DNA from: Leptobrachium leishanense
Taxonomy: Eukaryota; Chordata; Amphibia; Anura; Megophryidae
Direction of reading: 5' to 3'
Assembly: GCA_009667805.1 (NCBI GenBank)
Contig: CM019069.1
Coordinates: 94,337,204 to 94,401,203, forward strand
Length of the DNA stretch: 64,000 bases
The notes under the pieces were generated by a model. That model did not search any database and was not told where the DNA came from. It worked only from the letters and a program-made list of their open reading frames with translations. A program made the translations under genes and the position numbers. Below are positions 22,145-35,316 of the stretch, in pieces. Every line of letters starts with the position of its first letter. Position 1 is the first letter of the stretch.

Positions 22145-23227
22145 TTAACCCTTTCGCTGCTGAGCCTTTTCCCACCCCTGTGCTGAGCTCATTTTTACCG
22201 GTTTCGCTCATCATGTTTAAACGCGTTCTGAAGCCTTCTTTTAATATATGACCCAGACATATTATATATCTTTCTTTCCGGCAGACTGTGCAGATTCATA
22301 ATATGTCATTATTATATGTATACGTTATGTCATGTCTGTATATTATAACAAAAAATGCAATAATTTGAATTTACAATGTGTAAAGTGTTTTTTTTCACAT
22401 TTTAAAATGCGATCGTTTGCGGTTATATTTTCTATGGGGTGCGCTTGTTAAAAAAATTAGAAATGAGGAATCGTTACTTTTTTTGGGGAAAATTCCGTGT
22501 TTTTTAGCAAACGCCCCCCATAGAAAAAATCGTTAGTGCAGCATCATTGTTCACATTATAATTGAAATGGGAACAATATTGTTGCACTAATAAATCTATA
22601 AAAAAAAAAAAAAAAAAAACTTCTTTTTTTTTACATGGTCATGTTTGGTATCATTGGAAAGGCCACGCTCTGGCCATTCCAATGATAGTAAACATTAACC
22701 CCTAGCTGTCACGGATCGGGAGATAGGGGGTTCATTGGAACCCCCTATCTCCAGTATAGGTGACAGCAAGGGGTTAATTTAAAAACTGGCGCCTCTGCGC
22801 GATGACGCCAGTCATTAGGGGGATATCCCGGAAGCTTGGCCGACATCCAAGATGTCGGCCAGCTCTGGGACGGGACCGCGATATGGCGCATGTTGGCACC
22901 ATATCACGATCCAGCCCCCTAGGGGTTAAAGACAGCCGCCGCTTGGAAGGGCAGGCTGTGCCCTTCCAGGCGGTGCCTGCCTTTTAATCGCTAGCCCGCA
23001 CGGATGGGGAGGGGGAGAGGTCCGAAGGACCTCAAAACCCCCGCTCCCCTTCAGGCACTTTCCCTGCAATGGCGGGGGGGTGCCTGAAATAGACGTCATC
23101 GCGCATGCGCGATGACGCCTATCGTGCCCGCCGGGGTCCCGGAGGTTGGGCTGACATCGATGTCAGCCCGCACCGGGGGGCCGAGCGATCAGCCGGGAGG
23201 ATGCGCCCACCGCATTGAAGTGGTTAA
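22145..23227. mobile_element. piggyBac-type element, copy 2 (inverse orientation)
   Basis: TTAA at 22145-22148 and 23224-23227. The left end CCCTTTCGCTGCTGAG is the inverse of the right end of copies 1 and 3. Interrupts the exon of the pseudogene. No transposase ORF. Confidence 0.8.
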
Positions 23228-23401
23228 AATTCATTTACAATAAAGTTAAAATAGCTAATTCAAGAAAAATAAGCTCACATTACTGGCGTGCGAGAGCACA
23301 GTGTAAATTTCCTGGTTGTACTGAATATAATATTTCAATAGCTCAAAAACCAAGAATTACAGATAGAAAAGTTGTTTTCACAGTACACATTGTTGGGTGT
23401 A
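23228..23401 (+). pseudogene. Pseudogene piece 2, between two piggyBac copies
   Basis: An uninterrupted 58-codon stretch: KFIYNKVKIANSRKISSHYW, then ARAQCKFPGCTEYNISI and RKVVFTVHIVG. The C-x4-C pair could be half of a zinc site, with later histidines. Translation continues into piece 3 (GCINHSIQQ) once copy 3 and one TTAA are removed. Confidence 0.6.
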
Positions 23402-24553
23402 TTAACCCTTTCAATGCGGTGGATGCGCTCAGCGCGTCCAACTGCATTGCTACTTGGCTGCGGAGGACGCGCTGAGCGCGTCCTCCCTTTGCAGCCCGCG
23501 ATCAGCCGGTATTCCGGCTGATCGCTCGGCCCCTCGGTGTGGGCTGACATCATCGATGTCAGCCCAACCTCCGGGACCCAGGCGGGCACGATAGGCGTCA
23601 TCGCGCATGCGTGATGACGTCTATTTCAGGCACCCCCCCCCGCCATTGCAGGGAAGGGGAGGGGGGAGGTCCTTCGGACCTCTCCCCCCTCCCCATCCGT
23701 GCGGGCCAGAGATTAAAGACAGGCACCGCCTGGAAGGGCACAGCCTGCCCTTCCAAGCGGCGGCTGTCTTTAACCCCTAGGGGGCTGGATCGCAATATGG
23801 CGCCAACATGTGCCGTATCGCGGTCCCCTCCCGGAGCTGGCCGACATCTTGGATGTCGGCCAAGCTTCCGGGATATCCCCCTAATGACTGGTGTCATCGC
23901 GCGATGGCGCCAGTTTTCAAATTAACCCCTTGCTGTCACCTATACTGGAGATGGGGGGTTCCAATGAACCCCCTATCTCCCGATCCGTGACAGCTAGGGG
24001 TTAATGTTTACTATCATTGGAATGGCCAGAGCGTGGCCTTTCCAATGATACCAAACATGACCATGTAAAAAGTAAACAAAAAAAAAGTGTTTTTTTTTTT
24101 GTTTTTGTTTTTTTAGATTTATTAGTGCAACAATATTGTTCCCATTTCAACTAACGATTTTTTCTATGGGGGCGTTTGCTAAAAAACACGTAATTTCCCC
24201 AAAAAAAAGTAACGATTCCTCATTTCTAATTTTTTTTAACAAGCGCACCCCATAGAAAATATAACCGCAAACGATCGCATTTTAAAATGTGAAAAAAAAC
24301 ACTTTACACATTGTAAATTATTAAATTCTAATTTTATTGCATTTTTTTGTTATAATATACAGACATGACATAACGTATACATATAATAATGGCATATTAT
24401 GAATCTGCACAGTCTGCCGGAAAGAACAATCTATAATATGTCTGGGTCATATACTAAAATAAGGCTTCAAAACGCGGTTAAACATGATGAGCAAAACCGG
24501 TAAAAATGAGCTCAGCACAGGGGCAGGAAAAGGCTCAGCAGCGAAAGGGTTAA
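23402..24553. mobile_element. piggyBac-type element, copy 3
   Basis: TTAA at 23402-23405 and 24550-24553; ends CCCTTTCAATGCGGTGG and GCAGCGAAAGGG. Head-to-head with copy 2 across 174 bp of exon. The facing CGCGCTCAGCGCGTCC / GCGCTGAGCGCGTCC palindrome is at 23427-23486. Confidence 0.85.
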
Positions 24554-26539
24554 TCACTCAATACAACAATCTTTTTTAAACGGCGTGGCAGGGAAGAAAA
24601 TTTAAAACAATTCCGCCAATGCTGTTGCATACTAAACAGCTGGCAAAAGCGGATGCACAGCAGCTTATATTTGGGAATTTGAATTCAGTGAAATCAGTTG
24701 ATGTACTCCAGAAAATCTCAAGTGAAAAAAAATTTGGAGAACAGACTAAACAAAAAAGATTTCTTGGACTGTTGGTCAGTGCAAAGATTACAAGATAAAA
24801 GAGAATTGCATCCCATTACAACAAGACATTCTTACATACAGCACATCAGTATGGAACCGTTTATAATACATATGTATTCCGAAACATAGTTATACATGCT
24901 GAAAGATTTGCAAAACTCAACATCTTTGTGGTTGTACCTGGATGCAACTGGTTCTGTTGTCAGAAAACCTCAGGAAACAAATCACAGCATATTATATTAT
25001 GCCGTATGTATTTGTGTACAGCAAGCAAAGTTCATCATCCCAGTGGCTGAAATGTTGACATCAGACCAGAGCACACCAACATCTCAACACTGGTTATGTT
25101 GTGTCTGTCGTGATTTTTTTTGACTGTTTGCAAGCAAAGACTTAAACCCCATAAAATAGAGGTTGACTTTAGCTGGGCTCTCATTCATGCTTGTTTGCAA
25201 ACCTTTAACCAAATGCCAATTATGACATATCTTAAAAAATCTCTCTGTTTGTGAAGGAAAACAAAATTGTGATTTCACTGTAATACATGTATGTTCTGCA
25301 CACATGATTAAACTGGTCAGTTCTAAGGCCCATAGAACAAATGCAAACAAGCATGCAAAAGAAATGTTTTTATATTTATTTGCATTGCTCCAAAATAGTT
25401 CAGACCTGCGGGATATTGCAACACAAGTGTCTTTAATGGCATATGTTTATGATGCCAAATTGGAAACCAGGGACTGCAAGAAATATAAATTACTGCTAGA
25501 AAATGCAGGAATTAGACTACCTGGATGATTCCTTTGACTGCTCAATTGAAGACTGTGTCAATAACAATGAAAAAAATATAAAGAGAAATTCTCCTTTTCC
25601 CAGAAGTTCACCAGAATTATAAATGAATCAAAAATAAAAGCCCAGGTGGACTGTGAAAAGCAGGCAAATGCAGAGCTGAATTTGATTTTCTGTCCCGCTC
25701 TTGTTTCTCTTTTAGAAAATTATTTGGCAACATTACCTTTGTGGAGTGGTCTGATGTTTGCACATGGAAAACCAGAGACACGAATTCTGCAGTTGAAAAC
25801 TGGTTCCGCGTGACAAAGTCCTCCTAAATGACAAGTTACATCGGCGAGCAGGAGATTTCTTGCAACTCATGCACGAGTTTTTGCAGGGCAGAATTCGTGA
25901 AATAGGTTTGAACAGTTTCAAAAAAATATCAAAAACACAGACAAAAAAACCTTTCAGTTCAGATAAAAATATTATGCTGAAAGAGGTAGAAAAAGGAAAA
26001 TCAGGGCAGATCAAGAATTTTAGTGACATTCAAACAGAACCACTAACCCAAGAGGAAACCTGGCAAAAAAAAGTTAAAAAAGCAAAGTATTATCAACCGC
26101 CATGCCCAAAACGTGCAATTACCACAACTTCAGATTGCCCCCCATGGTCTGGCAAAGGAAAGCTCGGGAGAAAAACTATTGTTCTGCGAAACACTTGTAC
26201 AATAGACAATTTATTGTTTATCATTCATTTGATTATGAAGAAATATGATCACATTTTCACAGAGCTTTATAGCCTGAAGCACAAAGATTCAACCATCACC
26301 TCTTTAATTAATGTTCACCAACATTTCTTGAAGAAAGACAGGATGAAAGGAAAGCTAGAATGGCTGAAACAATTTGATCGTTTCTTTGGTAAAACTATAT
26401 GGGACACATATGGAAGTGAGGAGGACTATGTAATTTGTCGATTGGATTATCTGCTTGGAACATCAATTACATCAAAGTGCAGTGAATATGATTGTCCTGA
26501 ACCATCCATTGTACGAACATCTAACATCATTGAGATCTG
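24554..26539 (+). pseudogene. Pseudogene piece 3: transposase-like core
   Basis: Contains, in shifting frames, HTKQLAKADAQQLIFGNLNS (24624-24690), the LDATGSVV block (24935-24965), VAEMLTSDQSTPTSQHWL (25044-25098), VDFSWALIHACLQTFN (25161-25208) and RDCKKYKLLLENAGI (25471-25515). It ends with a 227-codon open stretch (25860-26543) rich in lysine in its first half, followed by TCTIDNLLFIIHLIMKKYDH. The exon ends at 26539 with a GTAAGA donor. Two acidic residues of a DDE/RNase-H core are visible; the third is not assigned. Confidence 0.55.
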
Positions 26540-27326
26540 GTAAGAAATATATTTTTAAATTGTGAACTAAAAATGCTCCTTACCAAGATTGCTGCCAGCA
26601 TTAAACTGAAACACTGAACATTGACAGTTGTACAAAGATGGCCATTGCTACAGTCTGGCAGCGCCATCTTATTGGGGCAATGGGGCCATTGATCTACTAC
26701 CTAAATATGTGTGTATCCCTTGAATAGTGTATTCTGCAGGTTTTCCTGGCTTTTTTCATACTTACTCACAAGTATGAATTTACACTAGACGTAACAGTCT
26801 TGGGTACCTTTTTTTTAATTTATTAATCCTTTGTAACTATAGCTGACTAAGGGGTAGATTCCATTCTCGTCGCCGCCCAGAAAAAAAAAAACAGGCGCTG
26901 ACTATTACTAGTCACTAGTTGGAATTCTATAACCAGCGCATCTCGCTCAGAACTGGGAAGGGAAAACACCCGTTGCAAAAAAAGTTACACAGAAAATGAA
27001 GTAACTGGCGTCGCCGATCGGTATTGCAAACAGGTTCAAGGACTTACACGTCACAAAATTGATGGCTTTTTTCCACGCAACACACAGGCAGTCATAACTG
27101 GACTTAGATAGATTTGAAAACCCTCGTAAGTCCATGGAAGTGAAAAAAACAAATGTAACCCTTGCATGGCCATAAAAATGTTTTAAAAAAATATATATTC
27201 ACGTTATCCATCCTGTGCTGATTAGTATGTATATGCATGATATATGGCCCATCACGTGCACCCCCCAAAAGGTAGGATACATACACCTAATCATACATAT
27301 ACATGTATTTACATTCTAAGATGATA

Positions 27327-28953
<1,627 letters not shown>

Positions 28954-29048
28954 TACATAGTGTGATGTTACCGAATACCAGGACCAACCAGGTATTTCCA
29001 TCTGTTTAGCTTCCCGTATAGCTTGACATGCCAATACACCAGAGAACA

Positions 29049-29173
29049 AAGGTCCTCAAACTTGGCCCTCCAGATGTTTTGGAACTACATCTCCCATGAT
29101 GCTCTGACACTCACTAGTCTCATGGGAAATGTAGTTCCAAAACATCTGAAGGGCCAAGTTTGAGGACCCCTGC
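29049..29173. mobile_element. hAT-type hairpin MITE
   Basis: GTCCTCAAACTTGGCCCTCC at 29051-29070 faces its complement near 29147-29167. The arms extend through TTTTGGAACTACATCTCCCA. The right end reads CCCCTG, the inverse of the usual CAGGGG start of this vertebrate hAT family. A nearly perfect stem-loop of about 125 bp. Confidence 0.75.
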
Positions 29174-29639
29174 CATAGAAAATCCCTCAAGAACGAGACA
29201 GAACCAATCTTTGAGGATGAAGTACAGCAGAATGATCTTCAACACAGAGGGGGAGGGGTGGAGTCACTATGCAAACAGAGGAATTCACAAAGACAATAGA
29301 AAACACACCCCAGCGTTTCTCAATAACTTCCTCCTCCCACCCACATACACACCCTGGTGAACACATCTGGGGAAGAGGCTGGAGAAATCTGGTTTAATCC
29401 AGATCCTGGGGTGCGGTGGAAAGGGTAAAGCATTTACACACAGCGATAGATCAGGCACTGTGACAGTAAAACATTTACACAGACAAAAACGATAATAACA
29501 ATAATCACACATAACTAGGGAGGCACCGATACCACTTTTTTAGAACCGAGTTCAAGTACTCACCGATACTGAGTACCGATACTTTTACTTGGTCATGTGA
29601 CCACTTTCCAATAAGAACAGATAGATATGTGTTTATGTA

Positions 29640-29880
29640 CATGTATGTATGTGGGGATATGTATATACACACATATCCCCACAGACCTGTATATATATAT
29701 ATATTATACACATACCCCCACAGACCTGTGTGTATATATACACACATATATATTTGGGGGTATGTGTGTGTTTTATATATACATACCCCCACAGACCTGT
29801 GTGTATATATTTATATCCCCAAATATATACATACCCCCACAGACCTCTGTGTGTGTGTGTGTACATATATATATCTATAA
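29640..29880. repeat. TA/CA-rich minisatellite
   Basis: Repeats of CATACCCCCACAGACCTGTG with variable TATATA/CACACA spacers, continued at 30600-30700. The ORFs here rich in Tyr, Ile and His are repeat translations. Confidence 0.85.
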
Positions 29881-29894
29881 ATTCGATAGGTCGT

Positions 29895-30590
29895 ATTAGT
29901 CCAGTTCGCCAAAATCACGAGTATAGCCGTATATAGTGATACCTTTTTTACTGGACTAACGTAACATTTAAAAGACAATCTTTCAAGACTATTACTCTCT
30001 TCCTCAGGTCTGGAAGCTTACTGATCAGTTCCTAGAATTAAACATTAGGACATTATGGGTGACATGGGTGGGGGGTTAGATGTCGTAAAGAGTGAGAGTC
30101 AAATGGTATGTTCAAAATGGGAAATGATCACATATTTTAACATTATAAATGTTGGGCTCAACGTGGACTCTGGGTTTTTAACCCATTATCATAACGTCAC
30201 ATAACATTCAATATTCTGGCAGATGCTTGTTTTTTTTTCTTTTCATGTCTCTTTCAGCCTTCACTGTTCCATATTTTTAGTTTTTTTCTTTTTCCTTTTT
30301 TATCTTTTCCATTCAAGTTGTATGATCTTTTTTCTGTTGTTTTATTATGGGCCCAAGATCCCTAATGCGTTCATTTTCCCATTTTGAACATACCATTTGA
30401 CTCTCACTCTTTACGACATCTAACCCCCCCACCCATGTGACCCTTAATGTCCCAATGTTTAATTCTAGGAACGGATTAGTAAGCTTCCAGACCTAAGGAA
30501 GAGAGTAATACTCTCAAAAGCTTGTCTTTTAAATGTTACGTTAGTCCAATAAAAAAAGGTATCACTACGTACTGCTATACTCATGATAGA
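29895..30590. repeat. Foldback of a retroelement 3' tail, copy 1
   Basis: About 215-bp arms (29910-30123 and 30374-30590) face each other across a 250-bp spacer. The arms carry CTTCCTCAGGTCTGGAAGC, a CTTT..AAGCTTGTCTTTT block and AGTCCAATAAAAAAAGGTAT. CTGAGGAAG..AAGCTTG..AATAAA tails are typical of some Penelope-like and related retroelements; that identity is by recall. Nested in the hAT element. Confidence 0.65.
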
Positions 30591-31528
30591 TATATATATA
30601 CACACCCCCACAGACCTATATATATATATTTGGGGGTATGTGTGTATATAGACATACCCCACAAACCTGTGTATATACACATGCTCCCAATGGTGTGTGT
30701 GTGCATACCCCCCCCCCCCAGCCTCAGAGCACCACGGCCAGCCTCCTCTTCTTCTGGGCCCCATCCGGGTGGATTAGACTGTTCGAGTGGCCGCCAGCCC
30801 GGGAAGGGTTGCAGCCCGGCCGCTAGTTTCACTGGGGAACCACAGATTGCGATCTCGCGAGATCCCGGAGTTCACTAGGAAGTGAACGCTGATCTCGTAA
30901 GAACGCGGCTAGCGGTTCCCCAGTGAAACGAGCGGCCGTGTTGAAACTTGATACTAGTATCGATATCGATGCATCCCTACACATAACATTTACATTGCGG
31001 ATAGGACACAGAATACAGGCACACCATGCACCTAGAACTGTAGGCACAGAGTGACTTCAACATAGGAGAGAGCAGGGAAACAATATAACACATTTGAAAC
31101 ACATCTCCCAAATGGATCTCTGGGTCCCTGCTCCCCAAGTCCAGAGTGACTCACGTCACAGTTCAATAAATAAAAAAAATAAACAAAAATATAAAATTTC
31201 TCCATTGAAACCTATGGTGTTCACCTTTGCTTAGTGAATCGATACCACTGTTTTTTTTTAGTCAGGGAATTTAATCTACCCCTAAATTTGACTATACAAA
31301 TTTTCATTTCCAGCATAATTAGGTCTTAAAATCAATTGAAGGATTGCTAGTAACAATTTTAGTGACAAATTAGTATTCTCCCATTTTGTATATATTTAAA
31401 AAAATCCGAGAGCTTCAGGGAATCATTTGCATGAGGTTTGTAAGATTTTTTTAAATAATTATTGTTTCCCAATTTTATGCGATATACGCCTTTAAATTTT
31501 TTCAATTATTTTATTAATTGATTTTCAG

Positions 31529-31606
31529 CTGTGAAGACTTTTCCAGTATTGAACAAGTTATTGATAGCTGGATTTCTGGTTACAGCAGTGACTGTAAAAG
31601 GAAAGG
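31529..31606 (+). pseudogene. Pseudogene exon: EDFSSIEQVIDSWISGY
   Basis: A 78-bp exon between a T-rich tract ending TTTTCAG and a GTAAGAG donor. It is open in the frame that continues from 26539 (phase 2) and hands over in phase 2 to 33893. The translation ends SSDCKRKG. Phase agreement on both sides is the main support. Confidence 0.6.
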
Positions 31607-32454
31607 GTAAGAGATAGAAAGACACAAGGACATTTTTAAGCAGAGAGGTTTGGTTAACCTGTAATGTATCTGTGATTGTGACAAAACGGTCTCCCCAATG
31701 TTTATTTGGCCGAAAGATGGAATCAACCTCCTGTTTAGGGATTATGCACTGGTATCACTTTTTTTATACAGTATATACTTATATATATATATATATATAT
31801 GTGCTTATTATTGCAGAAGCCACTTGCACATCACTGAAATTCGATGAATTGCATCCCAGAGCTCCTGTGCCACATTCCCCATATGCAGCAAGGAATTCTG
31901 GGTAGGATATGCAAATGACCCCTGTCTCGCTTTTATGCAACCTGGGTTTGTTATTACACAGAACCCTAAAATCAATGCCATGCCACACCGTGGCTTTCTA
32001 GCAGAGATAAGGTTTATGCAACTGGTCAAAGCCGCTCCTAGGACAGCGCTGTTTCGAGTTTATTGGACAGCTAGGAGCTAGGCATGATGACCGGTTGCAG
32101 TGGACCCGTCGTGATATATATATATTTTGAAGGGATGGTGACGGCACTCCAGGACTATTATCAGTGAATAAATTGTTATTTGGTTAAGTCAACATTTCAG
32201 CCCCAATACAGGGCTTTCCTCAGGTCCTGAGGAAAGCCCTGTATTGGGGCTGAAACGTTGACTTATCAGTGAATAAATTGTTATTTGGTTAATAGTCCTG
32301 GAGTGCCGCCACCATACCTTCAAAGTCTATATCTTATCGAGCTGAATGGTAGGCACCAGGCATCTGTGATTGTGGAAGCTGGAGTGCTCGGCCATCGATT
32401 CATTTATTTAATGATGAAAATTGCATAATTTCTGTATATTCTTATAAAAGTAAT
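31607..32454. other. Intron sequence with (TA)n and an inverted tail repeat
   Basis: Contains an AT dinucleotide run at 31781-31800, no coding signal, and the foldback at 32128-32325. Confidence 0.5.
32128..32325. repeat. Foldback of a retroelement 3' tail, copy 2
   Basis: GGCACTCCAGGACTATTATC and AATAAATTGTTATTTGGTTA on the left face their complements on the right. The centre is CCTGAGGAAAGCCCTGTATT with GGCTGAAACGTTGAC. This tail motif is frequent at the 3' ends of Penelope-like elements; the palindromic pairing is seen directly. Confidence 0.7.
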
Positions 32455-33803
32455 CAGGGCCGCCATCAGGGCATTACAGCCCATGCTGTAGTAAGGGGCC
32501 CGGGGATTGGGTGGACCCGGGCCCGCCGCCAGTGGGTATGTACTTTTACTTTTAGGCCGCAGGCCTCGAGGAGGTTCTGTGGCCTGCCTGGGCCCAGCCG
32601 CCGTGCAGAGCCTCCAAGATGGCGGCCGGCAGCCGTCGGGCCCCCTCTGATGTCAGAGGAGGCGCACCCAGGGTTTTTCCCCCAGCCAGTTCCGCCAGTG
32701 GTAAGGGGTGCCCAGGAATCCTGAGAGCCGCGTTGAAGAAAGGGAGGGTGGCTGCGTGCGTAGGTCACACGGTCTGGCCAGTCAGGTGGTACTGAGATTC
32801 AGTACCACCTGACTGGCCGGACCACGTGACCTGCGCACACACGCACGCATGCTGCCACCCGCCCTTTCTTCATCGCAGAGACACGGACTCTCAGCTCTGC
32901 GCTGCTGCCCAGATGGCAGCTAAAGGCGGCCTGGAGGAACTTCATGCTGCAGACTCAGTCTCCTGGCTCCGCACACACCCGTTAGAGAAAGGTACCGAGT
33001 GGGAGCCTGCACACAGCCCTACCACGGACAGAGGCTGCTAAATATATAATAATTGCTGTGTGTTCATATTTTCTGCTGCCTTTGGGGGTTTTATTGCTGT
33101 GGATTCTGATATGCCCGCACATTGCTGGGGGTTTTATTGCTGTGGATTCTGTGAGTTTTATTGCTACATACATACCCCCAGGGTGTAGGGAATATATGGT
33201 TATGTATGTGAACGTATGGCTGTGTGTGTAAATGCATGTATTTGTTTTTAAACAGGCTGCTCTGTGTAAAAAAAAAAAAGTCTGCGTCCTTGTCGCAGTT
33301 CGGCGTTGCCCACTTGCCCTGCATCCAAAAGGAGGCTATTGCTCCTAGAATCGCCACAATATCTGCCTTTACCGTTGGAGGTCTATTGCTGTGGATCCTG
33401 TGTACATTCATACTCAGTGCCTTTACAGGGAGTTCTATTGCTGTGGAGCGGCTATGCTTAACCAGTAGAATAATCTAATTATACTTTATGCTACATTGTT
33501 TGTACGAATACACATTTTATGTGATTTTAAGGTATTGGGAGCAACACTCTGTGATTAAAAAATATGAATCAAGATCGTATTACAATTTCATACTGTCTTA
33601 AATTATTTGAACCAGAGAGATACTTTATGTTAAATGTGCTGTTGTGCAAGCAATATGTGTGATTTTAAGATATTGGGACTAGAACTCTGTAATGTGATCA
33701 CAGTTCACACTAAATATTGTATTTCCTATGGGAAGAGGGGATCGGGCGGGGGCCCCATTCTGAGGGTCAGTAAGGGGCCACAAAATTTATGATGGCTGGC
33801 CTG
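32455..33803. mobile_element. hAT-type element, 1349 bp
   Basis: The ends are CAGGGCCGCCATCAGG and GATGGCTGGCCTG. A perfect 8-bp duplication, aaagtaat, lies at 32447-32454 and 33804-33811. Inside are a GTACCACCTGACTGGCC facing pair (about 32772-32823) and TTATTGCTGTGGATTCTG repeats (33087-33460). It lies in an intron of the pseudogene. No transposase. Confidence 0.9.
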
Positions 33804-33892
33804 AAAGTAATACTGAGCAGCAAAATAAAACACATTATGAAATGTATTACAGCAAATGTTAAATTAAAATTACAATTTATTTACATTTTCAG

Positions 33893-34063
33893 AAGAAAAA
33901 GTAAAGCTTGTAAAGGGTCAAGAACATCATTAAGAAGACATTTTATACATGGACCTCCTTGTCTGTTGTTTCTCACGGTTATCCAAAATCCAAATGCCAA
34001 GCCTGTACACTGTGCCCCAAATCCATCAGAGCTCCCATCTACATTATATGCAGCTGGAGTAAG
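33893..34063 (+). pseudogene. Pseudogene exon: KACKGSRTSLRRHFIHGPPC region
   Basis: The acceptor TTTTCAG ends at 33892 and a donor AG|GTAGAA lies at 34063/34064. The 57-codon frame RKSKACKGSRTSLRRHFIH..PPCLLFLTVIQNPNAKPVH is open and joins both neighbours in phase. Proline- and leucine-rich content fits the stretch before the peptidase His box in USP-like folds, but that is inference. Confidence 0.6.
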
Positions 34064-34318
34064 GTAGAAAATTTATTGTGTAAATAATTTCTCTTAAATG
34101 AATATGGTAATTGGAAATAAAAGATATTGGCTTCCTCCTTGGCAACTCGTTCGAACACCTGAACTTATACAATTCTGCATCTCAAAACTTTCATCAGAAT
34201 TGCAGCCAAAATTGATGGTAAAGCATAGGGCTCCATCAATTTCAGTTACATATTGGGGGAAGTCTGTTAAACCAAGTTAACAGGGTTATTCTCTTAAAAG
34301 TTACATTTAAGTTTACAA

Positions 34319-34474
34319 TAGGGATGCACCAATACCATTTTTTTAAGTACGAGTACTGATCTTTTTATCAGGTACTCACTGATACCGATACTTTTATTTA
34401 CTGTCATGTGACAGCTTTTCAATAAATAATTTAGGATTCTGCAGAATACTAATCTTGGTATTGGTGCATCCCTA
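34319..34474. mobile_element. hAT MITE, 156 bp
   Basis: The ends are TAGGGATGCACCAATACC and GGTATTGGTGCATCCCTA. A perfect 8-bp duplication, gtttacaa, lies at 34311-34318 and 34475-34482. The same termini family as 29516-30979, so probably mobilised by the same transposase. Confidence 0.95.
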
Positions 34475-34495
34475 GTTTACAACGTTTATGTAAAG

Positions 34496-34645
34496 CAGGG
34501 GTAGGCAACCTTTTCTGACCTAAGGGCTGGATAAATTGTCTTATTTATGTATGCAAGCCGGGTGTCCGTGAATTTCTCACAGGCATCGCAGGCCTTAAAA
34601 TTTGGGGGAGTTGCAACCAACGGGCTGTAGCTTGCTTACCCGCTG
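34496..34645. mobile_element. hAT MITE, 150 bp
   Basis: The ends are CAGGGGTAGGCAACCT and AGCTTGCTTACCCGCTG. The flanks atgtaaag (34488-34495) and atgtaaac (34646-34653) match at 7 of 8. Inserted only about 20 bp from the previous hAT MITE. Confidence 0.9.
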
Positions 34646-34903
34646 ATGTAAACTATCCCAACCTGTTTGGGAGTTACATTTCCATGTAATTATATTACAT
34701 ATATAATATATCCATGATTTATTTTTATTAGGTGTCTTTTGTTGTCAAAGAAATGTTAAATAATGTTATTTTTTTCACAGTAACTAGTTTGACTTTTTTG
34801 TTTATTAGAATCCTAATTTGAAATTTTAAATAGCTTTGAATATGCAAGAAATATGTATATGTTACTATATTTTCATTTTTTTTTTTTTTTTTTTTTTTTA
34901 CAG

Positions 34904-35133
34904 GTACACACTAGAAGCTGTCACTTATAATGTAGGACGCCATTTTGTCTGCTTTCACTGTGTCAATGAGAAAAGAGGAATGGTATTTTTATGATGGAAT
35001 TAATGAATGTAAGCAAAATGGAGAGGGCCTTAAATGTGCTACAACACAAATGTTCCAGGATATATTGAAATCGGGAGTGAAAATTGGACACATTGTAATG
35101 TCTCGACAAAATGATAACTTCCAAGAATCATAA
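34904..35133 (+). pseudogene. Pseudogene last exon: USP-like His-box region
   Basis: After a long T-tract and CAG at 34901-34903, the in-phase frame reads YTLEAVTYNVGRHFVCFHC. A one-base shift near 34970 then gives EEWYFYDGINECKQNGEG and continues to a stop at 35131. The order G-x-HFVC followed about 15 residues on by W-x-x-YDG resembles the catalytic His box and following Trp/Asp region of ubiquitin- or SUMO-specific cysteine peptidases. The Cys box was not identified. A GTAAG follows the stop, so another exon may have existed. Confidence 0.55.
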
Positions 35134-35269
35134 CTGTAAGTACGTAATTTTTGTCAGCACATTGTAACAATTACATAAGGTTCCTATTTTAATTAAAAAT
35201 AAAAATGCAAAAAAGTTAAATATACAGCATATTTTATAACCATTATATCTTCATTAGTGTTACTAAAAG

Positions 35270-35274
35270 TATAT

Positions 35275-35312
<38 letters not shown>
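35270..35312. repeat. (TA)n microsatellite
   Basis: Almost pure TA dinucleotides on the left border of foldback copy 3. Confidence 0.95.

Positions 35313-35315
<3 letters not shown>

Positions 35316-35316
<1 letters not shown>

Larger units (their letters stand above)
29516..30979. mobile_element. hAT-type element, 1464 bp
   Basis: The ends are TAGGGAGGCACCGATACC and GGTATCGATGCATCCCTA-like (30957-30979). A perfect 8-bp duplication, cacataac, lies at 29508-29515 and 30980-30987. It contains a dinucleotide-rich minisatellite (29640-29880 and 30590-30700) and a nested foldback (29895-30590). At its right side is a facing pair around GGTTCCCCAGTGAAAC (30825-30842 and 30914-30932). No transposase. 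Confidence 0.85.

Noticed and set aside
22802..23925. Similar ORFs MTPVIRGISRKLGRHPRCRPA in both piggyBac copies
   Set aside because: Shared because the elements are copies; the frame is not open in copy 1, and GC-rich palindromes explain the length.
29627..29936. ORFs rich in Tyr, Ile, His and Pro on both strands
   Set aside because: Products of the TATA/CACA/CCCCCACAGACC minisatellite.
34098..34280. 60-codon plus ORF between two pseudogene exons
   Set aside because: The flanking exons already join in phase without it, and it has no clear splice sites; kept as intron.
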